A DNA stretch of 64,000 nt, taken from positions 630,001-694,000 of the forward strand of contig OZ022501.1 of assembly GCA_963989385.1 (NCBI GenBank), given 5' to 3'. This DNA comes from Ctena decussata. Lineage: Eukaryota; Mollusca; Bivalvia; Lucinida; Lucinidae. The position numbers were made by a program, and so were the translations under genes. Positions 34,197 through 46,800 of this stretch are shown here, piece after piece (positions within the stretch are counted from its first letter, which is position 1; every line of letters begins with the position of its first letter). The notes beneath the pieces are model-generated. The model saw only the letters and a program-made list of their open reading frames with translations, was not told where the DNA came from and searched no databases.

Positions 34197-34270
34197 TGTC
34201 CCTGGTAGCTCCGTTGGTTAAGCCCTGGCCTATTGATCTAGCAATCCTGGGTACCTGGGTTTTACAGTAA
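34197..34270 (+). mobile_element. tRNA-like SINE fragment (weak)
   Basis: CCCTGGTAGCTCCGTTGGTTAAG resembles a tRNA box A region and TACCTGGGTTTTACAG a worn T-arm. No cloverleaf forms fully. Most likely the head of a decayed tRNA-derived SINE. Confidence 0.35.
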
Positions 34271-34591
34271 TGTAAAAGGTGTTGAATTGCATTGCCTATA
34301 TGAACACAATATAAGTTGACCGATTCAGTCTCTGTTTTGTTACTGTTGTGATAGTGGCATAAAGCAGCTGTGATAGTCTTTGAACAAACATTATTTGAAG
34401 CAACTTGTGTTCTTAGTTTAATCCTTCTATCATAAAAATAGAAAATAGGTAAAAATAATTGTTAAATGTTTTTATATAATTTGCTTAGTCCGTTGTAACC
34501 AGTCTGTTGGTCTAAATTATTTAGTTCAATAAAGATAGCTGAGTTGCCATCTATTTGGGAAAGAGCTGCTGACTCGGCTTATCACTTGTAA

Positions 34592-34597
34592 TTTATT
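34592..34597 (-). terminator. Polyadenylation signal of the CILK1/MAK-like gene
   Basis: AATAAA on the minus strand, 86 nt after the TAA stop at 34685-34683. It is the first canonical hexamer downstream, which would give a short 3' UTR. Confidence 0.5.
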
Positions 34598-34682
34598 GTT
34601 TGTTGGGATGTCTTTGTCAATCTTTCCCTTTGATGTTGGGGATAGGGTTTGGGATCTGATTCAGTCAGTTCCTGAAGTGTAG

Positions 34683-34876
34683 TTACTCTTTAAATTTGCA
34701 ATATAGGTCATTATGAAAATCGGTTTCATCTGGATCTCTGTAAAAATATACATACTTGGCAGCCCAATCTGTTCTCCCATGGGTAGCCCCACCCACAGGC
34801 TGTCTGTACCCTGCTGAGTTCTTGTTGATAGCAAGAGGTGCTGGCTGTGCTCGCTTCCAACTCACATTAGAATACG
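34683..34876 (-). CDS. CILK1: CILK1-like exon i: C-terminal exon with [10 protein letters not shown]
   Basis: 194 nt including TAA. The end has [11 protein letters not shown], the most conserved part of the CILK1/MAK tail (HGRTDWVAKY in vertebrates), followed by a divergent extension [18 protein letters not shown] and KFKE. In vertebrate proteins the chain ends just after the AKY, so the ~20-residue extension is unusual. Confidence 0.93.
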
Positions 34877-37800
34877 CTGAATAACAAAACACATTATCAG
34901 TGTCAGTGAAGGTTTGCAGCAGATGATAAGATACAATACACTATTGCTGAGAAGGCCATATATAACAAGACAATTCGATTACAGATGCAAATAGTAAATC
35001 CTCAAATGTGACATTAAATCTATGTAGGCTGCTCTGTCTTCATGTGTCACTGTGTACAAATACCTACCTCTATCCTTGTCAAATGCCTATCTAACTCATA
35101 TGTTTACAGGACAACTGTATCGAAAATTATCATTAAGGGAGGTATATTATTGGTTCTATGATTGCAAATTTACCATAAGAAGGGCGATTTACCTCCCAAA
35201 ATAATAATTTTCAATACAGTTAATTTTCAAACTTTCACCTTTCAAAATGTGTGTTTTTTTTTAGCCAAAACAAGTGCTTTTAGCAAAGTAAAACCAGACG
35301 TCAGCCAAAGAGAAGTGGTGTTTTATAATGATGTTGGATTTCAGACCATATATCACCAGATATACTGTAGCATATATTTGGATGTAACCCATTCATGCAT
35401 CAGGTTATATTCAGGAGTACATTTAAATTCTTTTTCAACCTTGTTTTTGTTTCACCCATTCAGTTCATGGTACTTAACAGTTTCATCCTGGATTATACAG
35501 AACAACAAATAAACTTACTATTTGGTTTATTACTGGAGAGGAAGGAAGGCACATAGGGGGAGGAGCCTTGACTAGCCCCGCCTATAGGGTTGGCTCGGTT
35601 TATATTAATACCACTCTGTTTTGATGGTGTACCCCAGTTAATATTACTGCTGGGAGATTCCCTCTTCGTATTACTTTTTGGATTTATTCCTGAAATGGAA
35701 ATAAATGTACATGTATATATTAGCCACCATATGACAGAACCAACAAAGAGGCACCTGCCTCAGATCAGCCTAGGCATACCCCCAGTCTAATTAGGGTCTT
35801 TGCTGTGTACTTTAAAGGTAGCTAAGGGTCTAAGCTGGCTCCATGTGGATAGGAAAGACACTGATTACACTGGGTGCATGCCTAGGCTGATCAGAGTGTT
35901 TGCTGGGCACACATGCCACTTTGTTGGTTTTGTAGTGTCACAGCTCATATAAGGGTATGATGGGTTGAAACAAGTTTGAAAAGGCAGCAGATCTCTGAAT
36001 CCATTTGAAAGAGCATTAAATCATATTATGAAAGAAAGTTTGAACAAATGAAAACAGCTTAATTTTTATTGCACTTTTTGAAATAAGAGTGATAACCAAT
36101 TTTCATGCCTTTTTAAGGTCTAATAATTGAAATTTCACATAATTTTTTTTTTTTTGTTTAATATGGTAGGCATGACGATGACATGTATCAGATTCTTCGT
36201 TTATATGAACATGTAGTAAGTATACAATTGTGCAACAACAATCAAACATAAATTCAGGTTTCAACCCCCAAACACTTTAGTGCATTTTTCCAGTTTTGTA
36301 TACCAATTTTCATGTCAAACTTAGTGACTGCACCATATTATCACTATTATTACCCTTTGTGTGCTACTTAGTTTTTTTTTTATTTTGTTTGTTAATGTAC
36401 TTGGTTTTGCTGGTATGCCGAGCCTAAAACTGTTCTATCTTGCTATCTATTAATGTCTAATGGGGATAATATCAGACTTAAACTAAAGATTTTTTTTTCA
36501 TTTTTAGTTTAGTGGGAACAACAGAACATTATATTGTAGCATTTAAAGGGCATGAAAATTGGTATGTAACTTTAGTGCAAATGCTGTCACTTCAAACTGC
36601 TACAGAAATCCAAGAGAAGAAATGTTTTTAGAGTCTATGATTACATGTCTGTTATTTTCTGCCATTTTTTTTCTAAGGGGAACAACAATCATGACTCTCC
36701 ATTTGCTTCCTTGAACAATGTACTCTCCCAAATTCTGTCCGTTCTAAATGGAAGAAATTGGCCCTAAGGCAGCAAATTCTTTCAGGAGCTGAGTTCCATA
36801 TGAGGGAAGCAAAAATGAAAACGGTAGACTTGCATCCCCGGAAAGTGTATCCAATCATCGGAGCTATGATATGTAATTTTGGTTTATAAAAACCTATGTA
36901 GTGACCAGTATTAAGAAACACCCCTCTCTCCCTTTGTAATGAAAATTTTGTGAAGTATTAGCAGAAATTAATTCAAGAGTTATCACCAGAAATTATCTTT
37001 ATCTACAGCACTTCAATGGCTTGAACCCTGATGGCTCTTTCACCCTGCCTGGCTAGAACTCTTTTCTTGGTCCCTTAAGGTCACTTTATATGGCAACTAA
37101 CCCTGGATGGCTAGAACTACTCTTGGCTGGAACTAATTTTCATGGTCCCAAGCCTGTTCTAGCCAATGAAGTTTTACTGTAGTATGATTTTTTGTTTGTT
37201 TCCAAACAGTGCATATCATTATTGAGTGCCTTTGTCAGAAGAGAGATGCCCTCTACCAACGTAACACCACTGAACAACACAAGTATCTGTTTTTAATTTC
37301 AAGATATGTGCCCATAAAATGAAAATCAAAAGAATGCATCAGATACCAAAAATAGATTTTTCCCAGTAAGGCATTGGTTTCACAATGGGAGGTAACTTAT
37401 CCATAGTTATAAGAGCAGCATTCGTCTCCTCTTCAATAGGACTAGTGTTACCTTTGTAAAATATGAAACAGATTTTCTACAGTCTCCGCCATCTAGTAAT
37501 GCACTTGTCTGTATTACATGGGTACTAAATCACCTCCTGCCTTGGTTAAAAACTATGAGCCGTGACATGAGAAAACCAGCAAAGCGGCATGTGTGCCAAA
37601 TGAAGACTCAGATCAGACTTGGCAGCTGCACAGTCTGATCAGAGTGTTTGCTGTACGCTTTCAAGGAAGCTAAGGGTCTAAGCTAGCTCCATGTGGACAG
37701 TACAAGCTCTGATTAGACTAGGTGGATGCCAAGGCTGATCTGAGTCTTCGCTGGGCGCACATGCCACTTTGTTGGTTTTGTTGTGTTGCAGCTCATATGC

Positions 37801-40800
37801 AGGATGTCAAATTTGTCTGGTTATTTTTTATATATGCAAATTATGCTTTAAAACATTCTGGTATAATGGTCTTACAGATGAAACAGAAGTCGTAAGAGGT
37901 GGACTGTGATCCATGATTGTAGTATTGCCTGAAGATCTGTTCACTAAAAAAGGTAAAGGTAAAGGTTTCCCATAGCCTAATAGCCATAGGGGCAGTGGGG
38001 GTTAGAGGCCCACTGTATCTTTGGCACAGCAGATGAAAGGCGGAGCCCATCTCTCTCCTTTCGCTGCCTTATCCTTCCCTAATTCGAAAAAAGGTACCCA
38101 TTTACTGCTGGGTTGACAGAGCCGCGAACTCACGACCTTCCGGCGACTTTCTGCACAATCACCGAGCCACTCTAACCACCTGGCTACCACGTCTCTCTAT
38201 TCACTATTCTTTCCTTTTCATAGGCATTTCCCATTTTAGTCCCAAAGTCCTCCCTGGTGTTGGGAGAGCAAATTCTTTCTTTCCACAGTAGCCTCATAAA
38301 AGGAGACAAACAGCAAACCTGGAGTTACTGCCCTTAGCAGTGAATCTATGATGTGTAATCATAATCCCTCTACTTCTTGAGGCTAACAATCCTAAAAACA
38401 AATTCCATTTAACACTATTTACCTGGTAAGTATCTGGCCTTTGTTAAGTAATGTTGTTTAGCAGACGATGCAGATGATCGCCCGGACTGTTGTCTTGCTT
38501 GTGCTTTTGACGTCTTCTTATTGAGAATACTCCTGTAATAGAAAGTACATACAATATATCATGTTACAGCACAAGAAGGGTGAGGCTTGCCGAGCAATTC
38601 CTAGATTTTTCAGGTTTAGCCTGATAACTTGATATCAAAAGACACAAACATGGTTTTCTATTTATCAATCATCACTACAAGATTTTTAAGGCATAAAGAG
38701 CATCTAGTAAATGAAAAGCCAACACATTTTGGTCCAAACTTGTTGACGCCATCACTGCTTTCTGACATAAGTTGGTTATGTCATTTTGCCAATGGTATGC
38801 TGTTATCTCTGCCAACATTGATATGCAGCCTACTGTCTTCAGAGATCACTTCTAAAGGCACTGCCTGATAATAGTCACTCAAGTGCAGTTTTAAAGTGAC
38901 ATGACATCACATTATGATATCATACCTCTATTATCAAGTGGATTTTTGCAGCAGATGAATGATAAAATGCAATATATAGCTCCAACACTCCAGATAATAT
39001 TGAGCGTGAAAACTCTGATAGCCAATGATAGTTTCTGTTCAGTCACAGTAAGAACCTATGTTTAATCATACGGAATGCCTCCCTGAGGTTTTTGCTGTAA
39101 AATATGAAACAACCTACTATGCATGTTGAGGATTATAGGTTTATAGTTTTAAACTTAATATAACCATTCTAGGGATAACCTTTTCCTGTTCTAGGGATAA
39201 TCTGTTCCTGTTCACTGTGTGCAGCCCCTGTTGAATACTAGATATTCCATATGGATGGAACAATAAGATGATTATTGTATTTCTTTAGTTGTAAGGCAGG
39301 TTTTTTCATTCCAAAACAATCCCAAAGATCTAGATCAGTCTTGTGAGACATTTCAAGATCTTTAAAATTGTTTTGGAAGATAAAACTCAATTTTATAGCT
39401 GAATTACACAGACTGGTTTAATCATTTGTGGTAATTTTGGAAGAATAAACTCCCATCTCATAACCAATTGAGCCGCAATATGACTAAACTAAGAAAGTGG
39501 CATGTGCATCCAGAGAAGACTCAGATCAGCCTGGTAGCTTAGACCCTTAGCTACCTTTTAAGTGCATTGCAAAGGCTCTGATCAGACTGGGTGGATGCTC
39601 AGACTGATCTAAGTCTTTGCTGGGCGCACATGCCACTTTGTTGGTTTTGTCATGTCACAGCTCAAATAAATCTGATACTCACGCTAAGAAATCATCTTCA
39701 TCATCATTAAATATATTTTCTTTTTTATCTTCATTTCTTTTTATTGCGGGTATAGGTTTATGTGGAGCAATTTTCTGTTTCCTTGGGATACCAAAGTCTA
39801 GGTCTTCAAAGTCATCCCATGTGTCAGAAACACCACCTCCCCATCGCTTTCTCCCACTCTGCTTCTTGGCTACTGAGATTTCAAATGGATCCTGAAATTT
39901 ACACCACAACAATTAAGACTTGGAGACTGAAATAGAAGTATAATTCTGAAGTTAAAACAAAAGCTAAGAATGACAAAGGATCCCAGGATCCTAAACTCAA
40001 AAGTCAGTATCCTGAAATTAAAATATGCTGAGAAAGATGATCACATCTACAATGTCTGTTAGTCATTTAAAAATAACTGACTTACAAATATCAACATTGT
40101 TTTGATACTGCATAATTTTAAGCATGTTGGAAGATAATAATAGGAACAAACACATACATATATGTACTGCTATTTACTCTTTCAGCTTGAGCCTTTTACC
40201 TTTCTGTTTTTGATAATAAACATGTTTTATTCAGCAAAAAAACTTCCTTGATTTTCAGTTTACTCATAAATGTTTCCCATCAGTTTAAGGTTATATTTGT
40301 TGGTATCTTTCATGGGTGTGAAGTGCACATAGAAAAATCTGTCCTGAGGCTCACTGGCTGGCAACACAAGGCTTAACAAGTGATACCAAACTATTACAAT
40401 GGGACGGAATTATCTTCTTGCACCTCATTCCCATGGTATGTTCTTTTTATTTACAAGCTTTTATTTTAAACACAGAACTCACTATAATATGCATAATTTC
40501 ATCCCTAAAAGTGCCAAAATAAGCAGATGACAAAATTTACATCTGCAAAATTTCAAATACTGTATTGAAAATTCAAAGAATAGAGGGCAAACAGTGGAAA
40601 ACCAGATGAGGGGGCTCATCATGAGCCACCTCATCTGGAACTATGCTGTTCGCAAATTCAACTTTTTTTGCACTTTTTAAAGGGCTGACATTTGAGATTG
40701 TACTTACATCCAGATCTTGTTTTTTACTGTACCCATAGTTTGGCACTACTGGTTGAGACTGTTGAGCTATGACTGGTTTTTCTTGTAGAGGACGGTTCAT

Positions 40801-43800
40801 ATGATGCTGCTGTGCATGGGGTGGAGATGGTTTTTCATGGACGGGAGCAGGGACAGGGGCGGGGGCTGGGGCAGGAGCCTGAGCTCTGTAGGGAGAAGAC
40901 AAGGTCTGAGGTTGGACTGGCCGTGATGGTTGTACTGTTCCTAGGTTCTGACCAACTTGAAAATATGGATATCGTAAACACTGAAACGAAAATAGATTAC
41001 ATTGATGTATAAAACAAACATCTATATTTTGCAAAACATATGGATACATATCTCATTTGTTTATTTCTACTGTGGGATATTACTATTTTGTCTAAAAATA
41101 CCCCATGATGTCTGTCTTTAATTACAGAAAAATAAATGAAATGTCAAAGTTCGCCAGTATAGATGATTATCCTGCCAGAGCTCTGAATATTTCATACACT
41201 GATTTTATGCTGTGATGTAATAGCCAGCTTAATCCTCTGCACCCAACTGACCTATCCATAGATTGAGTGGCAGAAGTTTTGCTTACCAATCAAAATGGAA
41301 TGAATAGTAAAACATAATGGTAAACCTTAGACAAACATTTTGCCTGCGACTTACTAATCAGTGTATTTTCATGCTGTTTAACTAAGATGTTTTAAGGTAG
41401 GTGTGGTTAAATCATCTCACGAGTAAGTTAATTCTGTTCTTTATGAACTTATGCTTATGCACCATGGAATTTAACAAAGAATGACCTAAATCTGTTGGAC
41501 TGCTGGAAATAGTGCAGCCCCTCATCACACAGCTCCTGGACATCCCTAAAGGATGTCTAATATATCTGAATGCACACATAACATATGCTTTAGAATGTTA
41601 TAAACCTTTGTAAAGATCCCCACCAATTTTGACAAACCACAGCTTACACAGATCCCTACTAACACAACAGAGTAGTAATGGATTTGTCAGTTACCCATAG
41701 TTTGTGAGAAACTTACAGCTGGCTCTACATTATAATAAGGTGCTGTGCATGTACTGCCTAGTTTTATTCTAACAGATATGAGCCATGTCACGATAAACCA
41801 ACAAAGTGGCATGTGCCCCCAGAGAAGACAGATCAGCCTGGGCATCCGCCTAGTCTAATCAGAGGCTTTGCTTTGCACTTAAAGGGTAGCTAAGCATCTA
41901 AGCTAGCTCCATGCGGGCAGTAAAGACTCTGATCAGACTGGGCGGATGCCCAGGCTGATCTGAGTCTTTGCTGGGCGCACATGCCACCTTGTCATGTCAT
42001 GGCTCATATATACAAACCTGAGCTGCTGTTGGTCGTTTGTTTGGGTTCCATAATAACATATCTTTCATTAGTTGGATTGCCTCATTACTAGCGTTTGGTA
42101 TCAATGTTTTCAAATTTGTTGGAACACACTGTGGCCAGCGGAAATTCATTGACATAGCTAATCTGTAACCCTCTTCCCAGTCTTCCTAAAATATAGAATA
42201 TGTAAAATGACAAAATTTTGAGATAATTTCTGATTATTTTTTATAACAGCATATGAACCACATCATGTGACTTTCAACAATGTGGCAGTTTTGTCATGTG
42301 ATATTCAGAGCATCCTTCTCATTTATATGTAGGGTAATCAGAAACCTCACCGTTGGCTCTGTAGCTTGGGTCTCTTCCATAGATGGCTGATGTGACAAGC
42401 AAAGACTCTGATCAGTCTGCACTTATGTGCAGTATGATCAGAGCCTTTGCTTGTCACCAATGCCACATTAAGGGAAATCACATGATGTGGCTCAACATTG
42501 TGACCCCTCATTAGAACTGGCTTGACAAGGCAGCTCTAGTGAGAGGTAAAACATGTTTTTTATCTCAGAATTATCTTCAGACATGGTTACCGAAAATTCA
42601 TTTGAGACAGCAAAAGCACAGGCCAGCCTACCAATCCGCTGGCACAAAATGAAGGCACCAGCATGACTGCACAGAATATCAGACTGACCCAAGTCTTTAC
42701 CATTTGCAGGTACCATATCAATCCTAATAAATGCCCCTACACTAATACCCCACACCTCTTTTCAGAAAATGATATCAGTTTGCATTAATTTCTGTTTGCT
42801 TCTTTGGATGAGATAGCACTCTGAAATGGGGTCTCTCTTGAAGGAAAGAATTTGCTCCTCGTTGATCCCTACTGTGGAAGGAAGCAAACATAGTTTTTCT
42901 TTCTCTGCAAGTATACCCACTCACCTTAATACTGTTAATTAGAGGTAATTTACTACACTTAAGGCACTATATAAAGCCCCATGGCTTGAAATGCAATGCC
43001 CCTGGGGAGTTTAATAAGATTAATACTGTATGTTAAGCCACCTTCTTGCATGATGTGGCTTCTATATGCAGTCACTTTCATAATGGTCTTAGATACCACA
43101 GAGTTTGTAAGTGGTGTATGTCAACAGAACCTGTTTTGCATGTTGCTTCTAGTTTACTGATGAGGTCACTAACCTTTCATATCAAGAAACAATGACATTT
43201 GTATTGATGATGGTAATATATAAATTATTTGCTTCCTTTTTGTTTAAACAATTTGGTTATTCAATTAAAATATCCAAGATTTAATATTGTGTAAATAATC
43301 AATGGAGGAACAAGTAAAAGACATTACAGTACTGGAGATAACAAGCGGTAACAGGGATAATTCTTGGATAAGTTTTCTTATTTTACAATATGTTGTGACC
43401 CCTCATTAGAACCTTCTCAGCAAGACGGTTCTAATGAGGGGTCACAATGTATGTTTTAATGCAGAAATATGGAAAATTATCCCTAAATTATCTTCTTTAC
43501 CCCTTTTTATCCAGAGCACTGTGACATTATCATTACCTGCTTTGGTGTACCCAGTATTGAACATAATTTGAATATTTGATCTATTTCGGAGCTACCCGGA
43601 AAGAGAGGGCGTAAGGTGTACATTTCTGCCATTATACACCCTACTGCCCAAATGTCTATAGGACTGTTATAGTTTGTGGACCGTAATAACACCTCTGGAC
43701 CTCTGTACCTATAAGATATAGAAAAATAAATAAGTTTTTGTATATGTTCTTTACAAAAAACATATTACATTTGACCCATTTACAATGTCTGAAATGTCTA

Positions 43801-46800
43801 TAAACAGAAACACTAAGGCTGATACAGCCACTAATATTCATTCAAATCTAGCTATATGACACACAATAGTTAGCTGTTTAAAGTCTCCATAGTCCTTCCA
43901 GTCACAGCTGTAAAATTTGTCTAACACAAATCATTTTGCAAAGCAGTTCAACTTTCACGTTTAGTGATAAAATCAGGGCAGATGTGCCTATACTGAGTCT
44001 TATAACTAGATTAAAATATAGCAGGACATGTTTTTGAAAAATGACAAATCACTCCAAAAAATAAGATTTTATTTCCTTTTCTGGTTCCCCTTCGAACGAT
44101 GCAATAAATACAATGACAGGAGGACGAATGGGACTATACTAGTTGAACAATCCAAGCTATGTCATTTGCATTTTTTGTAGTCATGCATATATTTCTCACT
44201 CACAAAACAAGTTTAAATCTGAGCTAAACATACCATCTTGTGGAGACATAATCTGTATACGGAGGACGAGATCTGATTTCTCGAGCCAAACCAAAGTCGG
44301 CAATTTTGACACAGTCTGGCCCTGAACACAACAAATTCTCTGGCTTCATGTCACGGTGGAAAAATCCTGAAATCAGAACATAAGAAAATATATGAGCCAT
44401 GACATGGGAAAACCAACAAAGTGACATGTGTGCCCAGTAAAGACTCAGATCAGCCTGGGCATCCATCCAGTCTGATCAGAGTCTTTGCTGTGCACTTACA
44501 GGGTAGCTAAGGGTCTTAAGCTAAGGGTTTTAGCTAGCTCCGTGCAGACAGCAAAGACTCTACTTAGACTGGGCAGATGTCCAGGCTGATCTGTGTCTGT
44601 GCAGGGCCTACATGCCACTTTGTTGGTTTTCTCGTATCGTGGCTCATTACTTTGTCATCACCTTCCTCAACTTTGTTTATATTTTTTTCACTGGCATGCC
44701 ACAAAAAGGGATCAAAAGCAATGTGGATAAAGTCAATACTAGAATAAGCCTGTACATTAATTTTGTGCAAAGTGATCATGCTCGTAATATTCCATTCCTC
44801 AGGGATCACCTTTATTCCAATCTTCAGGGACAATCATTCATCATGATACTGACAGCTTCTAGGGTGGTTTAAAATTATCATTGTTTTTGTTGACATTTTG
44901 TACATCATTCAGAACAGCCTTGGGGGCTAACTGCTGGGAAAGAGCTGGCCTTCTGGATTTTCAATTGTATTGTTTTGCTTTGTGTGCTGTCTTTGTTCTT
45001 TTCTTTCCCATTAGTGTTTAGGGCAGGATGTGGTAAGCAACTGTGTTGATTTCTGATTGCTGCCTTCTCATCTACTGCACTGTTCCTGTTTTTGCAATCT
45101 CAGGAATCTATAATACTAAATAAACGAAGTAACGCATCAACTGCAAAATTGGTGGCATTTTCAAGCGTAATTTCTATACTGGTTCTTTCGCATATTGCTA
45201 TCATTGATAATTTCGGTTAGCGTGTGTTTTAGTTTCACGTAGATTTAAAGAATTAGGGAATTAAATTCGTCTTTCATTTTAAATTCTCCCAAGTATTTTT
45301 CTAGAAACTTCGACTATTGGTCGATTTTTTTTTGTCAACAATGGGTGCGTTCGAGTGAAATTATCGTGTACTCGAATACACGTTTTAAATTAATCCGGTC
45401 GTTTCGGTTCTGCATCGTTATATCAGCACGCTGCTTAGCAAGTCCAAATTTAGCAGGATCCGACCCAGGAACGTATGTCATTCCCAATAAATAACGATTT
45501 ATTTTTGTATTTTTGCTCATATGTCTAAACGGATGAAGAACTAAATGGTCATAGTCCCGACGGCCCTGGCTCGAAACGACCCATTTTCTTCCAGAACGCT
45601 AGTCAATACGAGTAGCCAATCAAACTCGCCCATTGAAGAATAAAGCTCAACGCACATGGTCTTTTGAAAAGTTGGAGGGACACACGGCGCCAAGTGTGTG
45701 CGGCTATGGTTACGTACCGCTGAGCCACTTGGGGAACGTCATTAGGAGAATTCAAACTGAACTGAACTTTCGAAAAGACAAAAATTAAAAATGTCTAAGG
45801 TTAACACACATGCGCCAGGTAAGAAAGGGCATTTTTTCCAGCGAAGCAGACAAATCAATTTCAATGATTCAACGAAGCTAAATAAGCCTTAAGTCTTCAC
45901 AGGGCTTGAATATTTTCCCCCAAAACGTTCCAGGACCCAATTTTTCCAGAAAAAAAAATACCCAGGACAGGTCACATAACCAAGATGGCAAACATTTATT
46001 ATGGTAAAAAATTTCAAAAATCTTCTCCCCCAGAACCACGCCGGGCCGCGTAGCGCAATCGGTAGGGCACCTGACTCATAAGTCAGAGGTCCTGGGTTCG
46101 AAACCCTGTCTGGCCACATACTTTCGTTTCTCCTTCCGCTGATTCAAGAAGGGCAGTTGTCAGTTACTGGCGAAAGTATGTGCACTTAGTACTGGTTAAC
46201 CGCTTAGGAAGTCTAAGCCGGCCCAGGAATAGTGTGCTTAGGTTAACTGACCGTCCCGACATGGCCTTAGCTGTTTACCGTGGACGTTCAGCATCAAATC
46301 AACCAATACTCCCCCAGAACCACAAATCCTATGATCTTGAAACTTAGCATGTCGCATCAAGGACTCAAAAGCTCAACAAAATTTATATAAACAAGCAAAT
46401 TCGGTGAATTTATATCCCCCGCCGAAGTGGCCCTGAATTGTTTATGGTTTATTTTAAGTTACATAAAATTTCATTCACTGCATGCTTACTTAGTTACGGT
46501 TGAACTCGTGGATTGTAAATAAAATCAAGGGCAATAACCCTGGGATAAGTGAGGCTTAAGCTGAAGCTGTTCTTAAACACTTGTCTCAGCATCACTGCAC
46601 TATGATGATACATTTTTAATTCAGTTTCAAGAAATTTTGTTCACTGATACCTAAGTTACAGCTAACTTGTGGATTTTAAATCCATTCAAGGGCATTAAAT
46701 CATGCACTACTAGAGCTATTATGACAAAACTTAATGTGCACTGCTGTGTCATAACAATACATAATTATTTTAAGTTTCATGAAATTCCATTTATTGGTTA

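Larger units (their letters stand above)
31650..34591. other. Interval downstream of the CILK1/MAK-like gene
   Basis: It contains two fold-back elements, a TA-flanked MITE (32333-32501), a direct duplication of ATTTCTAGGTGAAAATGGAA (32224 and 32283) and a tRNA-like SINE fragment near 34197. A minus-strand stretch at 33796-33970 has a good acceptor (TTTCTCTTCCAG) followed by 58 open codons, but the peptide matches no family I know. Confidence 0.5.

Noticed and set aside
40812..41012. Plus-strand frame with Gly/Gln-rich peptide
   Set aside because: It is the opposite strand of kinase exon e, whose Ala-Pro codons create it.
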